64,000 bases of DNA from NCBI GenBank assembly GCA_022833215.1, contig JAIPUZ010000113.1, forward strand, positions 1 through 64,000. The letters are read 5' to 3'. A program made the position numbers and the translations under genes. The notes under the pieces are model-generated. The model was not told the DNA's origin, did no database searches, and saw nothing but the letters and a program-made list of their open reading frames with translations. Origin of the DNA: Mesorhizobium sp. (GTDB lineage: Bacteria > Pseudomonadota > Alphaproteobacteria > Rhizobiales > Rhizobiaceae). Shown here in pieces: positions 24,491 to 32,899 of the stretch (positions are counted from its first letter, which is position 1; every line of letters starts with the position of its first letter).

Positions 24491-25900
24491 GTGAAAGTCG
24501 TTCCCATGATCGCGGCTCCCACTTGGGAATATCGCCCGATCGAATCCCTGATGGCCTACGCGCGCAACTCGCGCACGCACTCGCAGGACCAGATTCGCCA
24601 GCTGGTCGACAGCATGGACGAGTTCGGTTTCACGAACGCCATTCTTGCCGACGAGCAGGGTATCGTTGCTGGCCATGGCCGCGTGGCGGCCGCGATCCAG
24701 ATCTACGCCAACGGCGGGCGCCTTCGCTGGATGAACGGCGCGCAGATCCCCGAGGGCATGGTGCCGGTAATGCCGTGCGACGGTTGGACGGAGAACCAGC
24801 GCCGGGCGTACATCATCGCGGACAACAAGCTGGCGCTGAACGCCGGCTGGGACGAGGATCTGCTGCGCTTGGAGATCGGCGACCTGCGCGATGGCGGGTT
24901 CGACATCGAACTACTCGGCTTCTCGGACGACGAGCTGGCCGACCTGCTGAATCCCGGCGAGCTGCCGGCCAACGGCAAGGATCCCGACGACGCGCCGCCG
25001 CTGCAGCCGGACCCGATCTCGCAGCCTGGTGACGTGTGGATCCTCGGCCCGCACCGCGTGATGTGCGGCTCGTCGACGGAGGTGGATGCCTGGGACAAGC
25101 TGATGGCCGGCGAGCGGGCCGACATCTGCGTGACGGACCCGCCCTACAACGTGGCCTACGAGGGCAAGACGAAGGACCGGCTGAAGATCGAGAACGACTC
25201 GATGTCCGGCGGCGACTTCCGCCAGTTCCTGCTGGACTTCTACACGGCCGTGTTCACGGTGATGAAGCCGGGTGCCCCGATCTACGTCTACCACGCCGAC
25301 ACCGAGGGCCTGAATTTCCGGGGCGCGTTCATCGACGCCGGGTTCAAGCTCTCGGGCTGCCTGATCTGGCGCAAGAACGTCATGGTGCTGGGCCGCTCGG
25401 ATTACCAGTGGCAGCACGAGCCGGTCCTGTACGGCTGGAAGCCGGGCGCTGCGCATCGCTGGTACGGCGGACGCAAGCTGACCACGGTGCTCGAGCACGG
25501 GGAGGGCGGGCCTATCTCGAAGCTGGCGGACGGCCGGTGGGCCGTGAAGATCGGCGACGACGTGCTGGTGGTCGACGGCGAGGCCAAGCTGGAGCAGCAC
25601 CCGAGCTCGGTCATCTACCACGAGAAGCCGGCCCGCAATGGCGAGCACCCGACCATGAAGCCGGTCGGCCTGATCGAGAAGAACCTGCGCGCTTCGTCGC
25701 GCGCCGGCGATATCGTGATCGACGGGTTCGGCGGCTCGGGCTCGACGCTCATGGCGGCGGATCGCATGGGCCAGTCAGCGCGGCTCATGGAGCTGGACGC
25801 GCGCTACGTCGACGTGATCGTGCGCCGCTGGCAGAACTACACCGGCCGTCGTGCCGTCCACGCCGATACCGGCGAACAGTTCCCGGCCGATCCGGCCTGA
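24491..25900 (+). CDS. ParB-domain DNA methyltransferase
   Basis: 469 residues with a GTG start behind GGAGGA. The N-terminal ParB-like domain (residues 10-60: YRPIESLMAYARNSRTHSQDQIRQLVDSM, then GIVAGHGRVAAA) is fused to a beta-class methylase with DPPYNVAY (about 216) before FGGSGST (about 414). Such phage fusions modify adenine or N4-cytosine and probably protect phage DNA. ASTMKPVGL and YVDVIVRRWQ fit the family end. Confidence 0.9.
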   Translation: MKVVPMIAAPTWEYRPIESLMAYARNSRTHSQDQIRQLVDSMDEFGFTNAILADEQGIVAGHGRVAAAIQIYANGGRLRWMNGAQIPEGMVPVMPCDGWTENQRRAYIIADNKLALNAGWDEDLLRLEIGDLRDGGFDIELLGFSDDELADLLNPGELPANGKDPDDAPPLQPDPISQPGDVWILGPHRVMCGSSTEVDAWDKLMAGERADICVTDPPYNVAYEGKTKDRLKIENDSMSGGDFRQFLLDFYTAVFTVMKPGAPIYVYHADTEGLNFRGAFIDAGFKLSGCLIWRKNVMVLGRSDYQWQHEPVLYGWKPGAAHRWYGGRKLTTVLEHGEGGPISKLADGRWAVKIGDDVLVVDGEAKLEQHPSSVIYHEKPARNGEHPTMKPVGLIEKNLRASSRAGDIVIDGFGGSGSTLMAADRMGQSARLMELDARYVDVIVRRWQNYTGRRAVHADTGEQFPADPA

Positions 25901-25915
25901 GCTTAGGAGAGCACT

Positions 25916-26440
25916 GTGGCGCTTCCAACCACCGGCCCTCTGGCCATGTCGCAGGTCCGATCTGAGATGTCGGGGTCAGGCGCTATTTCACTGGGCAGCA
26001 GCGCTGTTCGTGATCTTGCTGGGATCCTGTCCGGCAAGATCAGTATGTCAGATCTGCGCGGAAAATCCGACGGGGCACTGCTTGTTTCGGGCTACTACAG
26101 TACGACTGTAGGCCCAAGTGTGGTAGTGACGAATTATGGGTACATCCCACAGCAGGGGCAAGGATCGCTCGATTCGTTGCCTGGGGCTCCCGTACAAGAT
26201 ATCTTACTGTTTGCTGATGTCACTCGCTCGGGGATGCCGCGCTATGGCCGGGTGGTTTTCACTGGCAACGTAGTTAGTCTGGTCGAATCGCTCGATGTGG
26301 TTGTTGATGGGGTCAGGTTCTCCCCTACTGGCGTATTCTTCACCAGCGGGAATGACTCGACGACATGGGAAGTCGAGGGCGGGTTTTCCATGACTTACAG
26401 CCAAGAATACAAGGTGAAGATGGTTCCGGCTGATTCCTAG
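25916..26440 (+). CDS. Virion/tail-fibre-like phage protein
   Basis: 174 residues from GTG 25916 after TAGGAGAG. The opening MALPTTGPLAMSQVRSEM and SSAVRDLAG with SGKISMSDLRGKS is a recurrent N-terminal module of phage tail-tip proteins. The rest is beta-rich (Gly/Ser/Val). Codon use is visibly less GC-rich than its neighbours. It precedes the structured noncoding region. Confidence 0.6.
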   Translation: MALPTTGPLAMSQVRSEMSGSGAISLGSSAVRDLAGILSGKISMSDLRGKSDGALLVSGYYSTTVGPSVVVTNYGYIPQQGQGSLDSLPGAPVQDILLFADVTRSGMPRYGRVVFTGNVVSLVESLDVVVDGVRFSPTGVFFTSGNDSTTWEVEGGFSMTYSQEYKVKMVPADS

Positions 26441-26494
26441 TCTGTTGTTTCAACCGGACACCCGCTTGGAAAGATTGCGCTTTCCGGCGGCTGT

Positions 26495-27848
26495 TACAAT
26501 TTCGGGCGCTGACCGGGCACACCTGCCCTCATATTTGTGGCAATATTCGTTCCGTGGTTTGCGGCACGCGAATGTTGCAACCCACAGTCCTCGGCGCGGT
26601 CGGTTCGCGGCCGAGGGCCATCATCGGAGCATCCTTTCGGGTGAAAGTCCCGGTAGCGAAGATGTTGCCCACCGAGCGCAGGGGGCTCCGATGATGGCAG
26701 CAGCCCATGAGGCACCTGAAACCTGAAATCGACCCCGGATGGATAACCGGGATGCCAGCCCAAGGGTCGACAGAGAAGCCGAAACTGTAAGCCATCCCGT
26801 GCGGCCGGTTTGCCGTGGGCCAGTTGAGCCCGTCTCCCTTCGCGGGGGCAAATCAGCGGCCCTGCCTTCGGGCAGGGCCATCATCGAAGCGGCGGCGTGG
26901 TCCCGGGGTTGTAGCCGGGCCTTAAATGACAGCCTGACCTGCGGCGCAGCCGCTTCGATGATGGCGAAGGCGAAAGCCTGACGGAGTTCCGTGACGACCC
27001 TTCGGGGTTGGACCGATACCGGGGCAGAAGGCGTAGGCCCTCCCTGATGTAGAGCGCGCGGCGCCATCAACCCTTTGCGCAGCACTTCGGCCTCGGTCGA
27101 TAGAAGCAAATACCTCTCCCATTCAGGACTGCTACGGGAGAGGGCCATCAGGTAGCCGCCTTGCTGATCGCGATGACGGCGCCGGTCATAATTGAACCGG
27201 CAATCGAGCCTAGCCCGTAGGTGGGGCGGCTACCTGATGGCGTGCAGTACAGTGCGGTGGCCCCGTCGCCATCAAAAGTGAAGCCGCCGAGCACGGCAGA
27301 CCCGGCGCAGGATCGTATGCCAGCGCTGGCCGCACCGTGAATCCGGGGCCAGCCCCGAGTTCGGCGGCTTCCTGATGGCGAACGCGCAGCCCGATGCGCG
27401 CATTCCTTATCGGCGCTGGGTACAGGCCAGCGTTGCCGGTTCGACTCCGGCCGTCATCAAAGGTGAAGCCGTGAGCATGCGGCCAAGCGGGAGGGTAGCC
27501 CGCCCCAGCGTAAGCCCATGGGTGAACGGGTGGCGCGGCTGCAACGCCGTAGGAAAGCGGATGCTCGGGCAACGGGTGGGCTGTGAAATACCAACCATCG
27601 CGCCCCGAGATGCAGCGAGTACGACCTGCAGCGCAGATTCGGTGGTCCGGGATTCAGCATACCCCGGCAGGGCCGTGAGGCCGCGGGAATGGCCACGGCG
27701 GTGGAACTCCGCGCCGGAGACGTACCCGGCACCTTCACGCATGGCGGTTGCCGTATGTGACTTCCGGTCGAAAACCGTAGGTTCCGCGAAAGCGCAACGC
27801 TACGTCAGTAACCCGGTCGCGGCCAGCCGCCATCCGTGAGGGCTGGCA
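26495..27848 (+). ncRNA. Candidate large modular structured RNA
   Basis: No ORF in 26441-27888 looks like a gene. Four long helices each open with GCCATCA and close with TGATGGC: 26617-26630/26685-26698 (14 bp), 26877-26893/26949-26965 (17 bp), 27144-27160/27225-27241 (17 bp), and 27268-27290/27361-27379 (7+11 bp). Each differs in sequence yet still pairs. Each is abutted on its 5' side by a short hairpin: 26589-26616, 26858-26879, 27113-27143, and a wobble-rich one ending at 27270. A fifth copy (GCCGG-TTCGACT-CCGGC then CGTCATCA, 27434-27459) lacks the closing arm. Smaller UUCG and GAAA hairpins fill the gaps. TACAAT at 26495-26500 may be the -10; GCCAGCC/GGCTGGC closes at 27847. Strand and ends are inferred. 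Confidence 0.5.
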
Positions 27849-27888
27849 TTGCGCCGCCCGATTTGCCCGCCTCGGGCGTGAGGAAGAA

Positions 27889-28155
27889 ATGACCGACGTC
27901 TCCAAACTGGACCCGCGCGTGCCGCTCATGGAGCCCGTGCCCGACCCCGTCCCTTTCGGCAAGCAGCCGGCGTTTCCCCAGCAGGTCCGCGCCGGCGATT
28001 TGTTCGCCGTCGACGCGCCTGGCTTGAATATTTCCCAGCATGTCTGGCTGACACTGTTCGCGGCCTACCTCCCGAACTTGAGCGCGAATATGGCAGCGGA
28101 ATGGGCCGACGTCGCGCTGCCCGTGGCGCTGGAGCGGCTGGAGGGTCTGGCGTGA
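27889..28155 (+). CDS. Hypothetical phage protein
   Basis: 88 residues: Pro-rich start (PRVPLMEPVPDPVPFGKQPAFPQQ) and helical end. GAGGAAGAA precedes ATG 27889. The stop overlaps the next GTG. Not recognised. Confidence 0.6.
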   Translation: MTDVSKLDPRVPLMEPVPDPVPFGKQPAFPQQVRAGDLFAVDAPGLNISQHVWLTLFAAYLPNLSANMAAEWADVALPVALERLEGLA

Positions 28156-28418
28156 GAACACCCAACGTCCTTTTCATCGGCGGGCCGATCGATGGCCGCC
28201 GCGAGGTGTTTGGGGATCCGCCTCCAGCGTGGATAGCCGCCGAGACAACGGGTCGCGGCGGCGTCGAGCCGATCAACATCACCAAGCACCAATATCGCTG
28301 CTTTCAGCTTGGTGCCACACCCGATGGGTTCCCGCTTTGCGTCTACGTCCATCCAGACGTCAATGACTGGATCTCGCGGCTGATGAGCCACTATCCGCAG
28401 GAGACGCACAATGGATAA
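28152..28418 (+). CDS. Hypothetical phage protein
   Basis: 88 residues from GTG 28152 (GTGA overlap). RTPNVLFIGGPIDGRREVF, then NITKHQYRCFQLGATPDGFPLCVYVHPDVNDWI. The GGPIDGRR start is common in small phage proteins of unknown role. Confidence 0.65.
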   Translation: MRTPNVLFIGGPIDGRREVFGDPPPAWIAAETTGRGGVEPINITKHQYRCFQLGATPDGFPLCVYVHPDVNDWISRLMSHYPQETHNG

Positions 28419-28788
28419 CCGCAAGCCCGCCGCCGAACTTGAAGGTGCCGAATTGGATTGGTGGGTGGCGAAGGCCGAAGGTCTGGATGTGTCGCATATC
28501 GAGGATGGCAAGGTATGGCTGTTCCTGACCGAACTGCGCACGGCCAGCGTGAAGCAGTCCCCGCGCTTCTCGACGGTTTGGTCCGACGGTGGGCCGATCG
28601 TCGAGCGCGAGAGGATCGGAGTATCTCCTGCGGTGTTCACTGATCGCGGATGGATAGCAGGTATGGTCGCGGACGATTGCGCCCGGCTCGTATCTGGACG
28701 CGGCCCCACGCCGCTGATCGCCGCCATGCGCGTGTTCGTCGAGTCGAAGTTCGGCGAGTCCGTGCTTCCGAGAGAGGTGCGGCCGTGA
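28411..28788 (+). CDS. DUF2591-like phage protein
   Basis: 125 residues. LEGAELDWWVAKAEGL, WSDGGPIVERERIGV and GPTPLIAAMRVFVESKFG match phage family DUF2591. Overlaps the gene before by 8 bases. Function unknown. Confidence 0.8.
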   Translation: MDNRKPAAELEGAELDWWVAKAEGLDVSHIEDGKVWLFLTELRTASVKQSPRFSTVWSDGGPIVERERIGVSPAVFTDRGWIAGMVADDCARLVSGRGPTPLIAAMRVFVESKFGESVLPREVRP

Positions 28789-28874
28789 GCATCACGCTGA
28801 CCGCCGATGGCGTCGTGTTCTCGTGGATCGCGTTCTTTCTGGCCGGGCTGGTGATCGGCTACTGGATGGCGTGA
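28785..28874 (+). CDS. 29-residue membrane protein
   Basis: GTG 28785 overlaps the previous stop; the peptide ITLTADGVVFSWIAFFLAG is followed by LVIGYWMA, one membrane helix covering most of the protein. It is coupled on both sides by GTGA overlaps, which supports real translation. Confidence 0.55.
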   Translation: MSITLTADGVVFSWIAFFLAGLVIGYWMA

Positions 28875-29254
28875 ACGTGAACCATCACCGTGCCGTAATC
28901 GCGGCCCTGGCTGACGCAGGCCGACCGATCCCAGTATCAACGATCATGAGGCTGGCAAAGCTGGATTCCCGGATCGTGAGCCGCGTGACCAGCCGGTTGG
29001 TGCTGAGGGGGCGGGTCAGTCGGGAGAAGGTGCCGGGCACGTATTCCCGCTACTACTTGACCGACGAGCAACTTGCCATGTTCCAGAGGCTGGTGTCCGG
29101 CGGGTTTCACCTGCGGCCGTCTGCTACCGACGCGGCGACTCGGCTGCGGTTTCTCAAGGATCTTCAGGAGCGGACGGTTTACCGGGACTCGGCAACGCTG
29201 GCGGCCATCGTCCAAGACTACGAGGTCGCGCTGCGCGAGGCTGCGGACATCTGA
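28871..29254 (+). CDS. Winged-helix-like phage protein
   Basis: 127 residues from GTG 28871 (or GTG 28877). ALADAGRPIPVSTIMRLAKLDSRIVSRVTSRLVLRGRVSREKVPGTYSRYYLT looks like a winged helix-turn-helix with a basic wing. Probably DNA-binding; target unknown. Confidence 0.6.
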   Translation: MNVNHHRAVIAALADAGRPIPVSTIMRLAKLDSRIVSRVTSRLVLRGRVSREKVPGTYSRYYLTDEQLAMFQRLVSGGFHLRPSATDAATRLRFLKDLQERTVYRDSATLAAIVQDYEVALREAADI

Positions 29255-29363
29255 TCGTGAGTCTGGTGCCGCGCGCCGTGACCGCCCGGATTTTCTGGCC
29301 TGTGCGGGTGGTTGCGATTGCCGGGCGCCGATAGGGCGCAAAGTTACAAAAAAGGTGTGGTAA

Positions 29364-29397
29364 TTCCCGGCACTTCACGGGAAATCACTGGCATAAT
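29364..29397 (+). promoter_or_regulatory. Class II promoter/operator
   Basis: TTCCCG-GCACTTCA-CGGGAA is a perfect 6-bp inverted repeat, followed by ATCACTGG and CATAAT as -10. Same layout as 18985-19017. It starts the operon at 29426. Confidence 0.55.
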
Positions 29398-29425
29398 TCG
29401 CCCATCGTCAACGACCACGCCCACC

Positions 29426-29677
29426 ATGAAAATCATCAACGAAACCGCCCAGCCCGACGCCAGCGCGTGGTCGGCACTGGTCGATCTGCGCGGCATCCGC
29501 TTCGTGGCGTCCTATGTCGCCGGCCGGCTGTCGGTGCGTCTGGCCCCGTACAAGCGCCCGCCTCGGGTGGCGACGTGGATGGTTGGCTACGTGAAGGAGT
29601 GGGCCGGCAAGCGCCTCGCGCTACTGCCTGATGAATGGTTCGAAGCGCACCGGGCGCTGTATGGGGTGGCCGCGTGA
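29426..29677 (+). CDS. Hypothetical phage protein
   Basis: 83 residues: WSALVDLRGIRFVASYVAGRLSVRLAPYKRPPRVATWMVGYVKEWAG. First ATG after the class II promoter, 30 bases from the -10. Not recognised. Confidence 0.6.
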   Translation: MKIINETAQPDASAWSALVDLRGIRFVASYVAGRLSVRLAPYKRPPRVATWMVGYVKEWAGKRLALLPDEWFEAHRALYGVAA

Positions 29678-29916
29678 TCCCCACCAGCCTCCAAACCGTC
29701 GCCGCCGGGTTCGACGCGCTGTGGAAGCTGCGCGCGCGGCGCAACGATATCGACGCCGAGTTGCTGGTGCTGCAGGCCGGCCCTTGCTCGGGGAAGGACC
29801 GTGCTCGCATCGCCAATCTCATGCAGCGCCGCGCCGATCTCGTCGAACGAATCCAGTCCATGTCCGCCCACGCGCGCGGCATGGCAAATGCAACCACGCG
29901 CCGCCTCGGCGCTTAA
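29674..29916 (+). CDS. Hypothetical helical protein
   Basis: 80 residues from GTG 29674 (GTGA overlap). Helical and charged: FDALWKLRARRNDIDAELLVLQ, then RIANLMQRRADLVERIQSM. Function unknown. Confidence 0.6.
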   Translation: MIPTSLQTVAAGFDALWKLRARRNDIDAELLVLQAGPCSGKDRARIANLMQRRADLVERIQSMSAHARGMANATTRRLGA

Positions 29917-29928
29917 CCAAGGAAGGAT

Positions 29929-30441
29929 ATGCCCACACCTATACTGACCGACGAAGATCGCGCTCTGCTGCGGGCGGCGGCCAATGTCATCACGAACGCT
30001 GCCAACGTCACCACCGAGCGCGTTAAAGCCGCCGCCCTGCTGCGCAAGCTGGCCGTGCCGCCAACCGAAACCGGCCTGCTGGCCTTCGCCCAAGGCGAGC
30101 CCAACGAATATTTCATCACCAACAACGGCCATTGGCTGGCGGCGGTGAAGTTCAACGGCGAACTGACCGTCGCCGAGCAGGAGGCAAACCTGCGCGCGTG
30201 GCTGGCCGGGGCCTCGGCCCTGCAACTCGCCCAAGGTCGCATCGATGGCCTGCGCCGCCTGTGCGGGTATGTCGAGGATAGCAGCGATGAGTCGGTGGGG
30301 ATTTACCAAGACGACGCGACCCGCGATTGGACCGTGCGTGTAGGGCCATCGCTGTCGCCGCGTGCGAAGCTCTTCCACGGTCACAGCATGATCGCTGCCC
30401 TCGACGCCGCTATCGCTGCCGACCAGCCGGAGGGATCATGA
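29929..30441 (+). CDS. Hypothetical phage protein
   Basis: 170 residues. An N-terminal helical region precedes GEPNEYFITNNGHWLAAVKFNGELTVAEQ, then VGIYQDDATRDWTVRVG, which looks like a small beta fold. The phage ribosome site AAGGAAGGAT precedes the ATG. Function unknown. Confidence 0.65.
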   Translation: MPTPILTDEDRALLRAAANVITNAANVTTERVKAAALLRKLAVPPTETGLLAFAQGEPNEYFITNNGHWLAAVKFNGELTVAEQEANLRAWLAGASALQLAQGRIDGLRRLCGYVEDSSDESVGIYQDDATRDWTVRVGPSLSPRAKLFHGHSMIAALDAAIAADQPEGS

Positions 30442-30971
30442 GCGCGACCAGCAATCCCCTGCGAGGTTCCCTGACGATCTGCAAGGACTCGTCGGGCACG
30501 GTACGGGTCTACGTCCGGGATCAGGAGTCGCGGACGGTGTTCGCGGCTCTGCGACTGTCGCCGGAAGACTTTGCTGACGCCCTGTTCGGGCTGGCGGAGA
30601 CGCATTGCGAGCTGGACGTGCACGGGCTCGATCGCATCGGGAAACGCCGCGTATCGGAAAGCCGGCAGATCGAGGTCTTGGGCGAGGCGAAAATTTACAA
30701 GAGGGATAATCTCCGCGCATGGTTGCGTGAAAATGCGCAGGAGCCGGGCTGGATCCTTGACGACTATCTCGGGACACAGGGCTCGGTGCTCTATCGTGAC
30801 GGCAAGGTGCTCCTGAATTACCGCGTCTACAAGTTCGTGGACGTGGCCGAGGAATCCGCCGCCGCTGTCGTGCAGGGCAGCTGCGATCCGGATTGCGAGT
30901 GGGGGGCGCGCAAGGACGGCGATCCGGTGGGCCAAGAGTGCCAGAAGTGCGGCTTGATCATCCCGTTCTGA
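30438..30971 (+). CDS. Hypothetical protein with C-terminal zinc motif
   Basis: 177 residues. LTICKDSSGTVRVYVRDQESRTVFAALRLSPEDFADAL is followed by a beta-rich part and a C-terminal CDPDCEWGARKDGDPVGQECQKCG, four Cys as CxxxC-x15-CxxC. Coupled by ATGA overlap. Not recognised. Confidence 0.65.
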   Translation: MSATSNPLRGSLTICKDSSGTVRVYVRDQESRTVFAALRLSPEDFADALFGLAETHCELDVHGLDRIGKRRVSESRQIEVLGEAKIYKRDNLRAWLRENAQEPGWILDDYLGTQGSVLYRDGKVLLNYRVYKFVDVAEESAAAVVQGSCDPDCEWGARKDGDPVGQECQKCGLIIPF

Positions 30972-30984
30972 ATCAGGAGACATC

Positions 30985-31410
30985 ATGAATTTCGCTGACC
31001 TGCCGCTGGGCGGCTTGTTCTTGAACGACGGGGAGGCTTGGGAAAAGGTCGGTTGGCGCCGGGCGAAGCCGGCCGGAAAGCCCGGCCCGTCGTGTGCGAT
31101 AAGCGACATCTTCACGGAAGTCCGCCCGATGTTCCGTCATCTCGGCTTGGCCTTCGTGGTGCTGGCCGAGTTCCCCGACACGGACGACGGCGTGGACGCG
31201 GCGAACGCCTACATGGAGGCCAACCCCGGCGCTGCGGTGCTGGGGGTGGTCGACGGTCGCGCCGTGCTGGCCGACAAGGCCGACATGGGGGTTAAGCTGC
31301 CCCTGGCAGCGGAAGACTTCATCCGGCTCGGGGCCGAGCGCGGGCATGGCTCGGCCCGGCGCTTCGCCGAGAAGGTTGTCGCACGCCGGAAGGCGAAGGA
31401 GGCCGCATGA
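30985..31410 (+). CDS. Hypothetical phage protein
   Basis: 141 residues. MNFADLPLGGLFLNDGEAWEKVGWRRA recalls the short phage beta module LPxGxxFxxxGxxWxKxxxxxA. Then LAFVVLAEFPDTDDGVDAANAYMEANPGAAVL and a basic end. AATCAGGAGACATC sets the start. Confidence 0.65.
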   Translation: MNFADLPLGGLFLNDGEAWEKVGWRRAKPAGKPGPSCAISDIFTEVRPMFRHLGLAFVVLAEFPDTDDGVDAANAYMEANPGAAVLGVVDGRAVLADKADMGVKLPLAAEDFIRLGAERGHGSARRFAEKVVARRKAKEAA

Positions 31411-31649
31411 GCGCTGCCATCCGTGACGAGATTGCGCGCCTTCGGGCCGACGCTCGCCATTTCCGCGATCTGGCGAAGATGAAGCGCGCCGAGGTGGCGC
31501 GGTTGAAGGCGCTGCCGATAGGCCGGCGCGACCCCGTCGCCTTGCTGCGCGCCCGGGATCGGGTCGCCGAGTATGTCCGCGACGCGCAGAATTGCGAGGC
31601 GAAGATCAAAGAATGGCGCGCGCAGATCCCGCGCAAGGGAGGCGCGTGA
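31407..31649 (+). CDS. Coiled-coil hypothetical protein
   Basis: 80 residues, almost wholly charged helix: RDEIARLRADARHFRDLAKMKRAEVARLKAL. ATGA overlap upstream, GTGA overlap downstream. Function unknown. Confidence 0.6.
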   Translation: MSAAIRDEIARLRADARHFRDLAKMKRAEVARLKALPIGRRDPVALLRARDRVAEYVRDAQNCEAKIKEWRAQIPRKGGA

Positions 31650-31825
31650 CGCCCGCTCAATACCACGAGTTCCAGCTGCTGCGCATGGCGCTGGCGTTCG
31701 ACAAGCTGAAGCTGCCCGGCATGGCTGCCGCGACGGAGGTGCTGCGCGATGCTGCAGGGTTCATCCGGGAGCAGGCGGCTGGTGGCGATGGGCAGGCGGT
31801 GGAGCCCGCCGAGGGAGGCGAGTGA
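31646..31825 (+). CDS. Hypothetical phage protein
   Basis: 59 residues from GTG 31646: TPAQYHEFQLLRMALAFDKLKLPGMAAATEVLRDAAGF. Helical, acidic C-terminus. Bounded by GTGA overlaps on both sides. Confidence 0.6.
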   Translation: MTPAQYHEFQLLRMALAFDKLKLPGMAAATEVLRDAAGFIREQAAGGDGQAVEPAEGGE

Positions 31826-32319
31826 GCCTGTCTGCCCACCAGTCTGCGCGAGCCGGCAAGGACGAATGGCTCACCCCGCCGGACATTCTGGCGGCGCTCG
31901 GGCCGTTCGATCTGGATCCGTGCGCGCCGGTCGTGCGCCCGTGGCCGACGGCGGCGCAGCACTTCACCATCCTCGACAACGGCCTGGTGCGTGCTTGGCA
32001 TGGCCGTGTTTGGCTTAACCCGCCGTTCGGGCGTGCCGCGGCGACGTGGATGCGGCGCATGGTCGAGCACGGCAACGGCATCGCACTGCTGCCGGCACGC
32101 ACCGAGACGGAGATGTTCTACGAGACGGTGTGGTTTGCAGCCGACGCGGTGCTGTTCCTGCAGGGCCGGCCGCACTTCCACCACGTCGACGGCAAGCGGG
32201 CATCGTTCAATTCCGGCGCGCCGATCTGCTTGATCGCGTATGGTGTCGCCAACGTGGCCGCGCTCTCGCGCTCGAACCTTGGGCACGTCGTGCCCGTTCT
32301 TCGGAGGACTGCAGCATGA
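31822..32319 (+). CDS. dam: Phage DNA N6-adenine methyltransferase
   Basis: 165 residues. KDEWLTPPDILAALGPFDLDPCAP, RPWPTAAQHFTILDNGLVRAWHGRVWLNPPFG, HGNGIALLPARTETEMF and DAVLFLQGRPHF match the short phage Dam family. The catalytic motif is NPPF. With the ParB-methylase it gives the phage two DNA-modifying enzymes, probably for restriction evasion. GTG start overlaps the previous stop. Confidence 0.9.
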   Translation: MSLSAHQSARAGKDEWLTPPDILAALGPFDLDPCAPVVRPWPTAAQHFTILDNGLVRAWHGRVWLNPPFGRAAATWMRRMVEHGNGIALLPARTETEMFYETVWFAADAVLFLQGRPHFHHVDGKRASFNSGAPICLIAYGVANVAALSRSNLGHVVPVLRRTAA

Positions 32320-32813
32320 ACGAATCCCACCCCGATTTCATTGGGCCGAGGTCGCCGTTTGCGACGCTGCGCGGCTTGCTGGGCACGTCAATCCCCCAAA
32401 TTTCGATGCCGAAGGGCTTAGACCTGAACCGCCCCATCGGCGTTTCGCCGTCTGAATGGGCCGAACACAAGCTCAAGCTCAACCAGAAGCCCGCCGCTGT
32501 GCGCGTGTGGGAGCGTAAGCGGTGGGCGCCTGGCACGCGTCAGGATCTGCTCGTCCCGATGTCCGCCGATGGACTGCTGTACGTCGCGGCCGCCGACGCG
32601 GTCATCAAGCGCATGCTCTCCGGCAAGCTTCCGTCCGGCGCGGGCGCGAACACCGAGGCCGTGTCGTATGCCTTGACGCTAAGCCATCGGCTCGGCGAGG
32701 ACGCGCCCTATGCGCAGTTCGTTGCGCATCCAACGCTTCCACGCCCCATCCCGGTTGTGCCCTTCCGGTCGGGGTTGGCGGAGCTGCGGCGGGCGCGTGG
32801 GCGGTCCATCTGA
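32316..32813 (+). CDS. Hypothetical phage protein
   Basis: 165 residues. SPSEWAEHKLKLNQKPAAVRVWERKRWAPGTRQDLLVPMSADGLLYVAAADAVIKRML. Overlaps the methylase stop by 4 bases and ends 17 bp before a terminator. Not recognised. Confidence 0.65.
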   Translation: MNESHPDFIGPRSPFATLRGLLGTSIPQISMPKGLDLNRPIGVSPSEWAEHKLKLNQKPAAVRVWERKRWAPGTRQDLLVPMSADGLLYVAAADAVIKRMLSGKLPSGAGANTEAVSYALTLSHRLGEDAPYAQFVAHPTLPRPIPVVPFRSGLAELRRARGRSI

Positions 32814-32829
32814 CTCCGAGTCTGACGAC

Positions 32830-32862
32830 AAAGCCCCGGCGCGCGTTGCGTTCCGGGGCTTT
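32830..32862. terminator. Bidirectional terminator
   Basis: AAAGCCCCGG pairs perfectly with CCGGGGCTTT. It separates the rightward small-gene operon from the leftward toxin-antitoxin pair. Confidence 0.85.
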
Positions 32863-32899
32863 CTGCTGCCCACCGTTGCCGCCGGGCGCTGGTCGGGCG

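Noticed and set aside
26621-27148. 175-codon minus-strand ORF
   Set aside because: Only the first ~35 residues look plausible; the rest is shadow-like and spans two perfect inverted repeats. No minus-strand promoter or neighbour.
26617-27460. CRISPR array or tRNA array from repeated GCCATCA/TGATGGC
   Set aside because: Repeats alternate in orientation, spacing is irregular and stems differ, so not CRISPR. Distances between 5' and 3' acceptor-like arms (about 40 to 190 bases) do not fit a tRNA series, and D and anticodon arms are missing.
27375-27839. 154-codon plus-strand ORF in the noncoding region
   Set aside because: No ribosome site, composition unlike neighbours, and it runs through a tRNA-like T arm (translated as VAGSTPA) and several hairpins; no recognisable domain.
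26441-27888. Diversity-generating retroelement template or tmRNA
   Set aside because: No reverse transcriptase nearby, no near-identical template/variable pair found, and no tag-peptide reading frame or tmRNA termini.
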